Shown piece by piece: positions 33,845 through 42,869 of a stretch of 48,086 bases of DNA (position 1 is the stretch's first letter; each line of letters opens with the position of its first letter). The translations under genes and the position numbers were made by a program. Location of the stretch: the NCBI GenBank assembly GCA_964343505.1, contig CAYFJU010000013.1:1-48086 (forward strand). Direction: 5' to 3'. The notes beneath the pieces are model-generated. The model saw only the letters and a list, made by a program, of their open reading frames with translations, ran no database searches and had not been told where the DNA came from. The DNA is from TCS55 sp964343505 (GTDB taxonomy: Bacteria > Fidelibacterota > Marinisomatia > Marinisomatales > TCS55).

Positions 33845-33930
33845 TACTCCCTACGCTGGCATTATCCAGATCAGGTTCTTGGGTCTATTCTCAGCCGTTT
33901 CGATCTGGTTCAAAACAGCACCCCAATGGA
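33845..33930 (-). ncRNA. TPP riboswitch (THI element)
   Basis: Read on the minus strand the aptamer shows, in order, GGGGTGCTG, a P3 stem (GTTTT/GAAAC), GGCTGAGA (33896-33889), ACCC, GAACCTGATCTGGATAATGC and CCAGCGTAGGGAG. These are the conserved elements of the thiamine-pyrophosphate riboswitch. The terminal AGGGAG (33853-33848) stands ten bases before the TonB-receptor ATG and can serve as its ribosome-binding site, so ligand binding probably blocks translation. No terminator stem lies between aptamer and gene. Confidence 0.92.
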
Positions 33931-34009
33931 CGCCGTAAATTAAAAGGAATTATTAAATCCTCCAAAGAAACCTTTGCCTTTTCCCGTCAAATTACCAGAC
34001 AATATTATG

Positions 34010-34456
34010 TCATATTGATATAATATCAATAGAATTATCATTATTTAGTCGTGTATAATCCTTTACATTTGAAGTAACAATTTTATCAACTTTAGATTTT
34101 CTTGCACACGCGTAAATCAATGCATCATAAACTATTCCGCCTCTAAATCCGTTTGAAGATAAAAAATCAATCAGGGCGAAATATTCATTCGAACTTAAAA
34201 GTACTGTATTGAAATTTTTCCTGATATTTATGTCAATTAGCTTTTTTGCTATTACAGGTAAAATTTTAGGTTTAAATGGTGCAGTTGTTAAAACGCTATA
34301 AATTTCTAAAAGTGAATGAGCCGAAACAATCGCATTAAATTCTTTGTTTTTTGCTCTTTTTAGCCATGACAACGCAATTTCATGTTTAGGATGCGATTCA
34401 ATTATTGAAGCGATTAAAGTTGATGTATCAAACAAAACCTTCAAACTGTGACTCAA
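34010..34456 (-). CDS. PIN-domain toxin
   Basis: This 148-aa PIN-domain nuclease of a second toxin-antitoxin module has acidic residues in VLFDTSTLIASIIE, LLEIYSV, IVYDALIYACA and SNVKDYTRL. It overlaps the AbrB-type antitoxin gene by four bases (ATGA). It lies between the riboswitch-controlled receptor and the OPT transporter, and is unrelated in sequence to the PIN protein at 31014. Confidence 0.85.
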   Translation of the reverse strand: MSHSLKVLFDTSTLIASIIESHPKHEIALSWLKRAKNKEFNAIVSAHSLLEIYSVLTTAPFKPKILPVIAKKLIDINIRKNFNTVLLSSNEYFALIDFLSSNGFRGGIVYDALIYACARKSKVDKIVTSNVKDYTRLNNDNSIDIISI

Positions 34457-34707
34457 AAGCCTAAGACTTTATTCATTCGACGTCTACGATTTAACCCAAT
34501 TTCATTTTCTAAATCATTTTGAATTTTGCCTGTAAAAACCAAAATACCATCTTTATCAACAATGGGTGAATTTTCAATCACTGGCTCGATGACAATTCGA
34601 TTCCCTTCATCAATGATATTTATTGATGAGTTAATTGCAATTCCTAAATGTTCTCGAAGCTTTTTTGGAATCAAAACGCGACCAAATTTATCTAAAGTAG
34701 CTATCAT
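34453..34707 (-). CDS. SpoVT/AbrB-type antitoxin
   Basis: This 84-aa swapped-hairpin DNA-binding protein starts MIATLDKFGRVLIPKKLREHLGI, the classic AbrB/MazE-like motif, and has a basic tail (GLNRRRRMNKVLGF). It neutralises the PIN protein whose gene overlaps it. Upstream lies an inverted repeat (34726-34754) suited to autoregulation. Confidence 0.85.
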   Translation of the reverse strand: MIATLDKFGRVLIPKKLREHLGIAINSSINIIDEGNRIVIEPVIENSPIVDKDGILVFTGKIQNDLENEIGLNRRRRMNKVLGF

Positions 34708-34725
34708 ATTAAGTCCTTCTGTATT

Positions 34726-34754
34726 ATTGGCAATTTATGACATTATTTGCCAAT
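34726..34754 (-). promoter_or_regulatory. Inverted repeat upstream of the AbrB-type antitoxin, probable operator
   Basis: ATTGGCAA and TTGCCAAT are perfect eight-base inverted repeats separated by 13 bases, starting 19 bases before the antitoxin ATG. AbrB-like dimers bind such spaced sites. No other copy was noticed in the window. Confidence 0.5.
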
Positions 34755-34834
34755 TTCATAAAAATTTTTGAAGAATGAATTCAACTATCACACAATCCGA
34801 CGTTCTGCTGAAACACATAGCACCCTTCTGCTTG

Positions 34835-34840
34835 TATAAT
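34835..34840 (+). promoter_or_regulatory. Probable -10 box of the OPT transporter gene
   Basis: TATAAT matches the sigma-70 consensus exactly and lies 47 bases before the ATG at 34888. I see no convincing -35 box at the right distance. Confidence 0.4.
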
Positions 34841-34887
34841 TCTTACCAATCCCCCTACCTTCGCCACCAAATAAATAAGGAAAATTC

Positions 34888-36753
34888 ATGTCTAACAACC
34901 AACTTCCTGAAATTACAATTAAGGCATTATTCCTCGGTGTGATCCTATCCATGATCCTGGCCGGCGCCAATGCCTACCTCGGCCTTTTCGCCGGGATGAC
35001 CGTATCTGCATCCATTCCCGCGGCAGTCATTTCCATGGGTGTCCTAGCCCTGTTTAAAAAGTCCAATATCCTGGAAAATAATATTGTCCAGACCGCCGCG
35101 TCTGCCGGTGAATCCCTGGCTGCCGGTGTCATTTTCACCATCCCGGCCTTAGTCCTGTTAGGTTATTGGAATACGTTTGATTATTTTGAAGTGGCCAAGA
35201 TCGCTGCCATAGGTGGTGTGATTGGGGTGTTGTTTACAATCCCCCTACGCCGTGCTTTGATCGTCACAGCTAAATTGAAATATCCTGAAGGTGTAGCAAC
35301 GGCAGAGGTGTTGAGAGCCGGTGATAAAGCAAGAAAAGGCGCCACTGATGATGGTTCTGGTGGATTGAAAACAATCGGTATCGCCAGTTTGGTCGGCGGT
35401 GTGATGAAGGTTTGTCAGCAGGGATTTGCTATGTGGCACGCTGAAATGGCTGGCGCTGCAGCGGTGGGGAAATCTATTTTTGGTATTGGTACAGATTTGT
35501 CCCCGGCCCTGATTTCCGTCGGTTATATTGTCGGGCGCAATATCGGTATTCTCGTCGTTGCCGGTGGATTGATCTCCTGGGCGGTGGCTATTCCGATTTA
35601 TTCAGCCATGGTTGGTTTTGAAGGGGACGCCTTGGATTCCGCTTGGAACATTTGGAATTCTAAAATCCGCTACCTTGGCGTAGGCGCTATGGTCGTGGGC
35701 GGTGTCTGGTCCCTGATTAAACTTTTTAAACCGCTCATTAAAGGCGTAAAAGCCAGTCTCGATGCGGTCAAACACCGGACTACTGACGGGGATATTCCTT
35801 TGGAAGAACGGGATATGCCAATCAATTATGTGGGCATCGCCTTGGTGGCCTTACTGGTCCCCGTCTTTTTGCTGTACTTGGACATTATCGGATCAATGGG
35901 AATCGCCGCTTTATTAGCAGTTGTCATGATGGTTTTTGGGTTTTTATTCTCAGCCGTTGCGGCCTACATGGCCGGTGTGGTCGGGTCATCCAATAACCCA
36001 ATTTCAGGTGTCACCATTGCAACAATTTTGTTCGCTTCCCTACTTTTATTAGCCATTCTTGGCACCGGATCCGGTGTGGGGGCGGCCAGTGCAATTATGG
36101 TCGGTGCGGTGGTCTGCTGTGCGGCAGCCATCGGCGGTGATAACCTCCAGGATTTGAAAGCCGGTCATATCGTCGGCGCCACGCCGTGGAAACAGCAGGT
36201 AATGCAGATTGTCGGTACCGTCTCGGCGGCTGTTGTCCTAGGATTGGTCCTGGATATACTCCATACTGCTTATACAATTGGTTCACCCACCCTTTCGGCG
36301 CCCCAAGCTACGTTGATGAAGTCCGTGGCTGATGGTGTATTCACGGGCAATCTACCTTGGGCCTTTGTTTACATTGGCGGTGTGATTGCCATTATTCTTA
36401 TTCTGATTGATTTAAGACAAGAAAAAATTGGATCCGATTTCCGCGTTCCTGTTCTGGCGGTTGCTGTTGGGATTTATTTACCGATTACTTTAACAGTCCC
36501 AATCTTTTTAGGCGGTATGATCAATCATCTCGGTAAAAATGCGGGCGGATCTGAATCCTCAGAAAAACGAGGATTGCTCATGTCCTCCGGTTTAATTACT
36601 GGGGAAGCATTGATGGGTATCCTGGTGGCCGTACCTATTTTCCTTACCGGACAAAAAGACTGGTGGCCGCACTTTGGCGGATTTGGATTCGTTGGCCCCA
36701 TCCTCTTCATTGGCGTAATGTACTGGCTCTATAAATCCGTATCGAAAAAATAA
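34888..36753 (+). CDS. OPT-family oligopeptide transporter
   Basis: This 621-aa inner-membrane protein has about 14-16 hydrophobic segments. NIVQTAASAGESLAAGVIFTIPAL near residues 65-88 and the KYPEGVATAEVL segment are typical of the prokaryotic OPT family. Proteins of this group move oligopeptides or metal-chelate complexes by proton symport; the substrate here is not known. GGDNLQDLKAGHIVGATPWKQQ is the second family landmark. AAGGA stands before the ATG. The adenosine deaminase gene begins four bases after the stop. Confidence 0.9.
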   Translation: MSNNQLPEITIKALFLGVILSMILAGANAYLGLFAGMTVSASIPAAVISMGVLALFKKSNILENNIVQTAASAGESLAAGVIFTIPALVLLGYWNTFDYFEVAKIAAIGGVIGVLFTIPLRRALIVTAKLKYPEGVATAEVLRAGDKARKGATDDGSGGLKTIGIASLVGGVMKVCQQGFAMWHAEMAGAAAVGKSIFGIGTDLSPALISVGYIVGRNIGILVVAGGLISWAVAIPIYSAMVGFEGDALDSAWNIWNSKIRYLGVGAMVVGGVWSLIKLFKPLIKGVKASLDAVKHRTTDGDIPLEERDMPINYVGIALVALLVPVFLLYLDIIGSMGIAALLAVVMMVFGFLFSAVAAYMAGVVGSSNNPISGVTIATILFASLLLLAILGTGSGVGAASAIMVGAVVCCAAAIGGDNLQDLKAGHIVGATPWKQQVMQIVGTVSAAVVLGLVLDILHTAYTIGSPTLSAPQATLMKSVADGVFTGNLPWAFVYIGGVIAIILILIDLRQEKIGSDFRVPVLAVAVGIYLPITLTVPIFLGGMINHLGKNAGGSESSEKRGLLMSSGLITGEALMGILVAVPIFLTGQKDWWPHFGGFGFVGPILFIGVMYWLYKSVSKK

Positions 36754-36757
36754 TTCG

Positions 36758-37819
36758 GTGAAGATTTCAGACAGCCTCCTGAAAAAGCTCCCCAAGGTGG
36801 AGCTCCATTGCCATCTGGACGGTTGTCTGCGAATCGAAACCATTCTTGAATTGGCGCGGCGGCACAAAGTGTCGCTGCCCAGTTCTGATCCCAGCACACT
36901 TAAAAATATTCTTTCCATCGGAAAGAAACGGGGCACCCTGGAAGAATATATCGCCCGTTTTGACATCACCCTCAGTGTCATGCAAACCCCCGATGCCCTG
37001 ACACGCATCGCTTACGAACTCATCGAAGATGTGGCATCAGAGAATGTCCGATACATCGAAGTGCGTTATTCACCCATTCTGCATACCTCCAAAGGAATGA
37101 CCCTCGAAGAAGCGGTGAAATCGGTTCGTGATGGGTTGAAAAAAGGTGAGAAGGATTTCGGAGTGAAGTCGGGAATTATCGTCTGTGGTATCCGCCATAT
37201 ATCCCCGGAAGCCTCCCTCAAACTTGCGGATCTATGTGTACGCTTTAAAAACAAGGGTGTAGTGGGTTTTGACTTGGCGGGGGCGGAAGAAAACTTTCCT
37301 GCCAAAGATCACCGTGAAGCATTTTACATGATTCTTAATCACAACATTAACGCCACCATCCATGCCGGGGAGGCCTTTGGCCCCGCATCCATTCACCAGG
37401 CCGTTCACTATTGCGGCGCCCACCGCATCGGTCACGGGACAAGGCTGAAAGAAGATAAAGATCTAATGAATTATGTGAATGATCACCGCATCACAATGGA
37501 AGTTTGTCTCACATCCAACTGGCATACCTATTCAGTGCGATCCTTGAAACAGCATCCTTTCCGGTTCTACTATGACCAGGGCATTCGGGTGACATTAAAC
37601 ACGGACAACCGTCTTATTTCTGACACGACACTGACAAAAGAATTTGGTGTAGCCCGGGATTTATTTGGATTTACACTGCATGATTTCCGGGAAGTGACCA
37701 TTGTTGCCATCAAATCCGCCTTCTTGCCTCATATGGTGCGAAAAGATATGATTAAAAATATTGCCGAGGAATTGGAATCCGAATTTGGTATTATGCCGGA
37801 ATACATAGAACAAAAATAA
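36758..37819 (+). CDS. add: Adenosine deaminase family protein
   Basis: This zinc-dependent amidohydrolase deaminates adenosine or a related purine to the inosine form. Metal ligands are seen as HCHLDG (His17, His19), HAGEA and HRIGHGT. The active-site LNTDNR has a single aspartate followed by Asn where many members have TDDP; the NTDNR form occurs in a large bacterial subgroup. At 353 aa the length is normal. The start is GTG at 36758, four bases after the OPT stop, with no strong Shine-Dalgarno, so translation may depend on the upstream gene. Aminofutalosine or adenine deaminase activity is possible. Confidence 0.88.
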   Translation: MKISDSLLKKLPKVELHCHLDGCLRIETILELARRHKVSLPSSDPSTLKNILSIGKKRGTLEEYIARFDITLSVMQTPDALTRIAYELIEDVASENVRYIEVRYSPILHTSKGMTLEEAVKSVRDGLKKGEKDFGVKSGIIVCGIRHISPEASLKLADLCVRFKNKGVVGFDLAGAEENFPAKDHREAFYMILNHNINATIHAGEAFGPASIHQAVHYCGAHRIGHGTRLKEDKDLMNYVNDHRITMEVCLTSNWHTYSVRSLKQHPFRFYYDQGIRVTLNTDNRLISDTTLTKEFGVARDLFGFTLHDFREVTIVAIKSAFLPHMVRKDMIKNIAEELESEFGIMPEYIEQK

Positions 37820-37833
37820 GGGGGGAAATCATC

Positions 37834-39096
37834 ATGCTTAAGAAAGACCTGCCCAAAAGCATTAAACCGGAAAGTTTAATGATGTCCTATGGATATCAAC
37901 CCGAATGGTCTGAAGGAGCGGTGAAATGCCCCATTTTTCAAACATCCACATTTGCATTTAAATCCGCCGAAGAGGGGAAAGCTTTCTTTGAAGTGGCCTA
38001 TGGACTGCGGGAAAAAGAACCGGATGAAAACTTGGGCCTCATATACAGCCGCCTCAATAACCCCGATCTGGAAATCCTTGAAAACCGCCTGTGTTTATGG
38101 GATGAAGCGGAAGCCTGCGCTGTATTTGAAAGCGGTATGTCGGCCATCGCGACTGTTCTTTTGGAATATTTAAAACCGGGCGACCTGCTCGTTTATAGCA
38201 AACCGCTCTACGGTGGCACGGATCATTTTATTAATCACTTTCTGACAAAATATGGTATCACCGTCATTGGCATTCATGCTGACCATACCAAGGATGAAAT
38301 CATTGAAAAAATCGAAGTATCGGGATTGAAGGACCGTTTAGGCGTCATTTATATGGAAACGCCGGCAAACCCCACCAACGCTCTGATGGACATTGCCATG
38401 TGTCGCGAAATTGCGGATCAATATTCTTCCGATGATCATATCGTTCAAATCGCCGTGGACAATACCTATATGGGGCCGCTCTGGTCTCATCCCCTCAAAC
38501 ATGGAGCTGATATTGTTATATATTCGACGACCAAATATATTGGCGGCCACAGTGATCTCATTGCCGGGGCTGTCCTTGGATCCAATGAGGTGATTCAGCG
38601 CATCAAGGGACTCAGAACTTTTCTCGGGAACATGGCCGGTCCCTGGACGGGCTGGCTGCTCATGCGCAGTTTAGAAACATTGAAGGCACGGATGGAAATC
38701 CAGATGAAGAACGCAGCGAAAGTTTCGGATTTCCTGATCAATCATGATAAGGTGGAAAAGGTGTTTTATCTCGGTTTTATTCCGGAAGACACCTCCCAAC
38801 ATGAGATTTATAAAAAACAGTATTCCTCTGCCGGGGCTATGTTGAGTTTTGACGTTGTTGGCGGTGAAGCGGAAGCATTCAAAGTGTTGAACAATCTGAA
38901 GCTGATCCAGTTGGCCGTGAGTCTCGGCGGGACAGAATCCCTGGCCGAGCACCCTTATACCATGACCCATGCCGATGTTCCCGTGGATCAAAAAAAGGCC
39001 ATGGGTATTACAGAAAAAATGATCCGCTTATCGGTGGGTGTGGAAAATTCGGACGATATTATTTGGGATTTAGACCAGGCCCTTTCAAAAGCTTAG
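37834..39096 (+). CDS. Cys/Met-metabolism PLP enzyme (cystathionine gamma-lyase/synthase or methionine gamma-lyase)
   Basis: This 420-aa fold-type I PLP enzyme carries the PLP lysine as Lys234 in STTKYIGGHSD. Other landmarks are YSRLNNPDLEILE, SGMSAIATVLLEYLKPGD, METPANPTN, and SLGGTESLAEHP near the C-terminus. It acts on sulfur amino acids by gamma-elimination or replacement. The exact reaction cannot be fixed from the sequence. AAGGGGGG precedes the ATG. Its stop codon overlaps the stop of a minus-strand gene (39093-39096). Confidence 0.9.
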   Translation: MLKKDLPKSIKPESLMMSYGYQPEWSEGAVKCPIFQTSTFAFKSAEEGKAFFEVAYGLREKEPDENLGLIYSRLNNPDLEILENRLCLWDEAEACAVFESGMSAIATVLLEYLKPGDLLVYSKPLYGGTDHFINHFLTKYGITVIGIHADHTKDEIIEKIEVSGLKDRLGVIYMETPANPTNALMDIAMCREIADQYSSDDHIVQIAVDNTYMGPLWSHPLKHGADIVIYSTTKYIGGHSDLIAGAVLGSNEVIQRIKGLRTFLGNMAGPWTGWLLMRSLETLKARMEIQMKNAAKVSDFLINHDKVEKVFYLGFIPEDTSQHEIYKKQYSSAGAMLSFDVVGGEAEAFKVLNNLKLIQLAVSLGGTESLAEHPYTMTHADVPVDQKKAMGITEKMIRLSVGVENSDDIIWDLDQALSKA

Positions 39097-39299
39097 CGCT
39101 TCATCTTTTTTTTCGCTTTTTCCATCATATTGTGAGTCCACCTTTTGATCGGAGGGAACACACTTCCCAGTAGCAGCAATCCCGGGATGCCAAATATCCA
39201 TCCCTGGAAAATGGGAATGAATCCGCCAATAATACCGATTATAACCAACAGGGTTCCGATAATAATTTTGGCTATAGTGATTACTGTTTTTATCAGCAT
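39093..39299 (-). CDS. Small membrane protein, PGPGW-like
   Basis: This 68-aa protein has two hydrophobic helices (about 3-24 and 31-46) and a strongly basic C-terminus (KKKMKR). PIFQGWIFGIPGLLLLG resembles the PGPGW family of small predicted membrane proteins. Role unknown. It begins two bases after the propeller-protein stop, so the two are probably co-transcribed. Confidence 0.7.
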   Translation of the reverse strand: MLIKTVITIAKIIIGTLLVIIGIIGGFIPIFQGWIFGIPGLLLLGSVFPPIKRWTHNMMEKAKKKMKR

Positions 39300-39301
39300 T
39301 T

Positions 39302-41569
39302 TTATTCTCTAATTACCGCTACCTTTTCTAACGAAGATGCGCCCTTTTTATCATATACGGCAATGAGATAAACACCGGTACCAACGAATTTTCCCGATTG
39401 GTCCCTCCCGTCCCAATAGGCCTGGTATCCCTGGACTTCAGAATTATTTATCGTCCGCAGCACTTCCCCATTCAAGGTCATGATTTTGAGTGAACTGTTA
39501 TCTTTTAATCCATCCACTGTCATGGGTTTTGAACTGGGGATACGAAAGGGGCTGGGGAAAATGGTTACAGCATTATAGGATTTTTTTTCTTCCGCAAAGG
39601 GGATGCGGATTACGCTGACGCCATTATCCGTGGCGATGTAGGCTAATCCTTTGTCCGTGTCAAAAGTCACATCACTCACATGGTTTGACAAAAGATTGCT
39701 GTTGGATTCATTCAGCCCATTGATGTCGGGCCAGTATTCGCCATTTTCAGTGACAATATGAATACCATCCGTTTCGGAGGTCACCCATACATTGCCCCTG
39801 GGATCGAACCGGATGCGAGAGGACTCATCGAAAGCAACATTGGGAAAGTAAGGAAATATATCTCCAGCATTTGATTGCGGCCCTGTTTGGCTTATAGGAT
39901 TGGTCTCCGATACTTGCAGATCCTTGTAAATGAGTCCGATGGGTGTCAGAATCCATAAGCGGTTTTTGGATGAAACATTGATATCAAACACAGACCGCTT
40001 TAATCCACCAGGATCGACTTCTTCTGAATGCCATACTTCATCGGATGGATTAAAAACTTCCCCTGAATATTTATACATGACGAGCCCTGAAGGTGACCCG
40101 ATCCATATTCTATTAAAATTATCCACAGCGATGGATTGAGATTTACTGGACAAAAAACCACCGCTTTCATTAATTGAAAAATGACGATATTGATTACCAT
40201 TAATAACGCTGAGTGGTTTCCCGGCCTTGTTAGATGAAATCGCCCAAAGATTACCCTTTTTGTCACTGGCAATGCCGAGAATAATATACACAGGATCGGT
40301 ACTACTGGAATCTGGAACAAGCTTCGGATATGAAATAATATCTGTTATTAGTCCACCATTTATTAGACCAGTCCTCAATACACCACCAGATTTAGACTGG
40401 CCTAAGCCTAAATAAACCATCTCATTTGCGACGATGATTTCCGAAATAATTGTACCCACATCATGACTCAGAGAAACAAGATTGATTTTACTTCCAAATC
40501 CAGTTGGGACAGATTCCGTGGATCCATTAAACCAGGCGGTGCGCTGTTTTAGGGATACGCCTTTTTCCCCAGCCAGAATCAAATGATCAATCGAAGTTAT
40601 GGATATAACCTGGGGAACAGAAACTATGGGTTCATTCCCGGCTATATGTAATAAAGTTGTACCATCAAATGTGGCAAACCCGAGACTGGTTGCCATAAGT
40701 GATTTCCCATTATTCATTTCAATATCATTAAAATGAAAACCGGAATCAGAGAACTTCACTTCCATCGAATCGGTGGTTATCTGAAAAATAGATGAATCGG
40801 AAACAGCCATAAAATTTCTTTCTCCCTGAACCACGATGGAATGGATTGTGTTTATCCTGGAATCATCTCCAAACAAAATAACAGGACTCCCCCCTGAAGC
40901 AACTGAATAAACAGCAGTCGGTATCACCACAGCCACTTCATTGTTTTTCTCATTGAGGGCAAGCACCGTATTCCCTAAGTTTGGGAACGGATTAGTCCAA
41001 AATAATGGATGGGTCAGGTGGGGATTCCCGGAAACAAGTCCCAGGTCCGTATTTAAAATAAGCTCATCACCAAATTTAATGATATCCTTGACCAGGCCGA
41101 TATCGTTTCGACCATAAAAATCCCTATAATAGACCCGATCGTTGGCATGGATAAATTCCATGAATCCCCATACACCGGCTTGTTTAATGGCACTATAAAC
41201 CATGTCTTTATAGGTGACAAATCCTGATACTGCTTCAATGTCCAGTTGAAACCAATCCAGGAGTTTTTCTTTTGTTAAATCCCAGACCTGAACGCCTGAA
41301 TCACTCCCAATCCAGATGAACCCTTTGGGCCCTTCATGGACGGTTTTTAAATCCGTATCGGCCAATCCATGGTCTTTGGTATATACCTTATAATTTCCTG
41401 AATTTGAATTATATACAGCTAATCCCCCTCCAGTGGCTAAAATGATTTCATCTCCTGAGGTAATGAGCGATTGTACATCCAGTGACGATGTGATGGATTT
41501 CATTTCGCCCACACGAACCTGGGCAAAGAGTCCGCCCATAAGTATCAGGAATAGACTGATTTTTCGCAT
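39302..41569 (-). CDS. Exported beta-propeller protein with C-terminal secretion (FlgD-like/Por) domain
   Basis: This 755-aa protein has a signal peptide (ISLFLILMGGLFAQ) and repeats of two-component-regulator-propeller type across about residues 40-650. Each has the form 'WIGS-x-SGVQVWD' (for example GFIWIGSDSGVQVWD near 90, and NRIWIGSPSGLVMY). The layout resembles PorZ. The last 85 residues (FPSPFRIPSSKPMTV to KVAVIRE) form the FlgD-like fold with GxGVYLIAVYD, used as a type IX secretion or surface-attachment domain in FCB bacteria. A role in secretion or as a surface sensor is inferred. The ATG overlaps the upstream stop by one base. Confidence 0.82.
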   Translation of the reverse strand: MRKISLFLILMGGLFAQVRVGEMKSITSSLDVQSLITSGDEIILATGGGLAVYNSNSGNYKVYTKDHGLADTDLKTVHEGPKGFIWIGSDSGVQVWDLTKEKLLDWFQLDIEAVSGFVTYKDMVYSAIKQAGVWGFMEFIHANDRVYYRDFYGRNDIGLVKDIIKFGDELILNTDLGLVSGNPHLTHPLFWTNPFPNLGNTVLALNEKNNEVAVVIPTAVYSVASGGSPVILFGDDSRINTIHSIVVQGERNFMAVSDSSIFQITTDSMEVKFSDSGFHFNDIEMNNGKSLMATSLGFATFDGTTLLHIAGNEPIVSVPQVISITSIDHLILAGEKGVSLKQRTAWFNGSTESVPTGFGSKINLVSLSHDVGTIISEIIVANEMVYLGLGQSKSGGVLRTGLINGGLITDIISYPKLVPDSSSTDPVYIILGIASDKKGNLWAISSNKAGKPLSVINGNQYRHFSINESGGFLSSKSQSIAVDNFNRIWIGSPSGLVMYKYSGEVFNPSDEVWHSEEVDPGGLKRSVFDINVSSKNRLWILTPIGLIYKDLQVSETNPISQTGPQSNAGDIFPYFPNVAFDESSRIRFDPRGNVWVTSETDGIHIVTENGEYWPDINGLNESNSNLLSNHVSDVTFDTDKGLAYIATDNGVSVIRIPFAEEKKSYNAVTIFPSPFRIPSSKPMTVDGLKDNSSLKIMTLNGEVLRTINNSEVQGYQAYWDGRDQSGKFVGTGVYLIAVYDKKGASSLEKVAVIRE

Positions 41570-42645
41570 TAAATCCTAAACGGCGCCGGAATGAAGCAGA
41601 GAATAAAAATGATCAAACAGGCATAGCCCACCATTCGGTTATCCTTCGAAAGAGGTAAATGAATATCCTGGATGGGCGGATGCTTGGTGGAGCGCATCAA
41701 GATCAGTATCAGGATTCCCCAAACCAGCCAGTTCAATGACAGCAAACTCAGTGGTATCAAGGCTACGAAAGCAGCCTTGGCGATGAGGCCCTGTTTTTCG
41801 CCCAGCATAGCATAAGCTACATGGCCGCCGTCAAGTTGACCGATGGGCAAAAGGTTGAGCATGGTGACCAAAAGACCGATCCAACCGGCAAATGCCACCG
41901 GATGAAGCATAATATCTTGTGTCTCCAATAATCCCGGGTGTGTGATTAAAGTGAGGATTTTCATGAGGATGGAATCCCCCAGCATCAAGGCGCCCTGGAT
42001 ATCCGATTTTTCAACCACATCAGAAAGTAAGAGGCCAATAATTAATGCGGGAACGGCAATGATAAACCCGGCAATGGGTCCCGCAGCGCCGATTTGCAGC
42101 AAGGCATCCCTACGGTAAATCGGTGATTTAATTTTGATGAAGGCGCCAAAGGTTCCGATCAAAAACAGAAATGGCGGCGCGGGAATAAAATAAGGCAGCG
42201 TAGCATCAACCCTGTGTTTCTGGGCATAATAGTAATGGCCGAATTCGTGGGTGCCAAGAATCAGCATTAAGGTTAGTGAGAATGGGAATCCTTTAAATAT
42301 TTCTATGGGGTTTTCCCAAATTCGGGCGCCTTCCATCATGGCGCCGGCCATGAGAGTTGTGAAAATCGTCAGTAAAAATAATACCCAATGAATGCGGGGA
42401 ATTTTTGGAATGCGTAAAACGACTTTTTCTTCTGATTCACTAATCTTCAGATAGATCTGGCCATCTTTGGCCATCACTGAATACTGACATGACTCATTCT
42501 TTAAAATGGATTCCAACTTTTTGATTGATGTTCCATCAACCAATTTGCCAACGGCAAGCCATTGACCATCATTGGAACCGATCTGCACCGGCCGAAAATG
42601 GTCATCCAGTTTTTTAAGAATTTGGTGGAATTGGGTTTCAGTCAT
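41569..42645 (-). CDS. Site-2 protease family zinc metalloprotease (M50)
   Basis: This 358-aa membrane protease has a cytoplasmic N-terminal domain of about 80 residues and then about six or seven helices. The zinc motif is HEFGH (residues 133-137), with the second motif LLPIGQLDGGH giving the aspartate ligand. This matches EGY1/S2P-like M50 proteases without a PDZ domain. It probably cleaves membrane-bound regulators. The substrate is unknown. The gene lies divergent from the PadR gene across 224 bases that contain two palindromes. Confidence 0.88.
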   Translation of the reverse strand: MTETQFHQILKKLDDHFRPVQIGSNDGQWLAVGKLVDGTSIKKLESILKNESCQYSVMAKDGQIYLKISESEEKVVLRIPKIPRIHWVLFLLTIFTTLMAGAMMEGARIWENPIEIFKGFPFSLTLMLILGTHEFGHYYYAQKHRVDATLPYFIPAPPFLFLIGTFGAFIKIKSPIYRRDALLQIGAAGPIAGFIIAVPALIIGLLLSDVVEKSDIQGALMLGDSILMKILTLITHPGLLETQDIMLHPVAFAGWIGLLVTMLNLLPIGQLDGGHVAYAMLGEKQGLIAKAAFVALIPLSLLSLNWLVWGILILILMRSTKHPPIQDIHLPLSKDNRMVGYACLIIFILCFIPAPFRI

Positions 42646-42725
42646 GATTATTGAATAAAAAATGGATTACAAATTACAACAATAGAGGAACGATTTAGTT
42701 CAATAAAAGGCAAAATTATTGGTGT

Positions 42726-42752
42726 GAAATGATGAAGGAATTGAATCATTTC
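42726..42752. promoter_or_regulatory. Perfect inverted repeat in divergent promoter region, first of two
   Basis: GAAATGAT and ATCATTTC are an exact eight-base inverted repeat with an 11-base spacer. It lies between the divergent M50 protease and PadR genes and could be an operator. Confidence 0.4.
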
Positions 42753-42766
42753 TTTACGATAAAGAT

Positions 42767-42792
42767 GCAACGATTCGTATCCTCATCGTTGC
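42767..42792. promoter_or_regulatory. Perfect inverted repeat in divergent promoter region, second of two
   Basis: GCAACGAT and ATCGTTGC are an exact eight-base inverted repeat with a ten-base spacer, 15 bases after the first pair. Both share the GAT/ATC inner ends. The pair could be operators or RNA hairpins. Confidence 0.4.
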
Positions 42793-42834
42793 AATCCACA
42801 TCCATACAATAATTTTATCCTTTTATTATAAGCC

Positions 42835-42862
42835 TTGTATTGCAATGTATAATAATTATAAT
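42835..42862 (+). promoter_or_regulatory. Promoter of the PadR gene, apparently leaderless
   Basis: TTGTAT (42835-42840) and TATAAT (42857-42862) are spaced by 16 bases. Transcription would begin about seven bases on, at or next to the ATG at 42870. There is no Shine-Dalgarno. A second TATAAT at 42848-42853 is an alternative -10. Confidence 0.5.
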
Positions 42863-42869
42863 ATCAACC

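Noticed and set aside
33838..34023. A 61-codon plus-strand frame upstream of the TonB gene
   Set aside because: It is the complement of the TPP riboswitch, whose conserved elements explain the sequence better.
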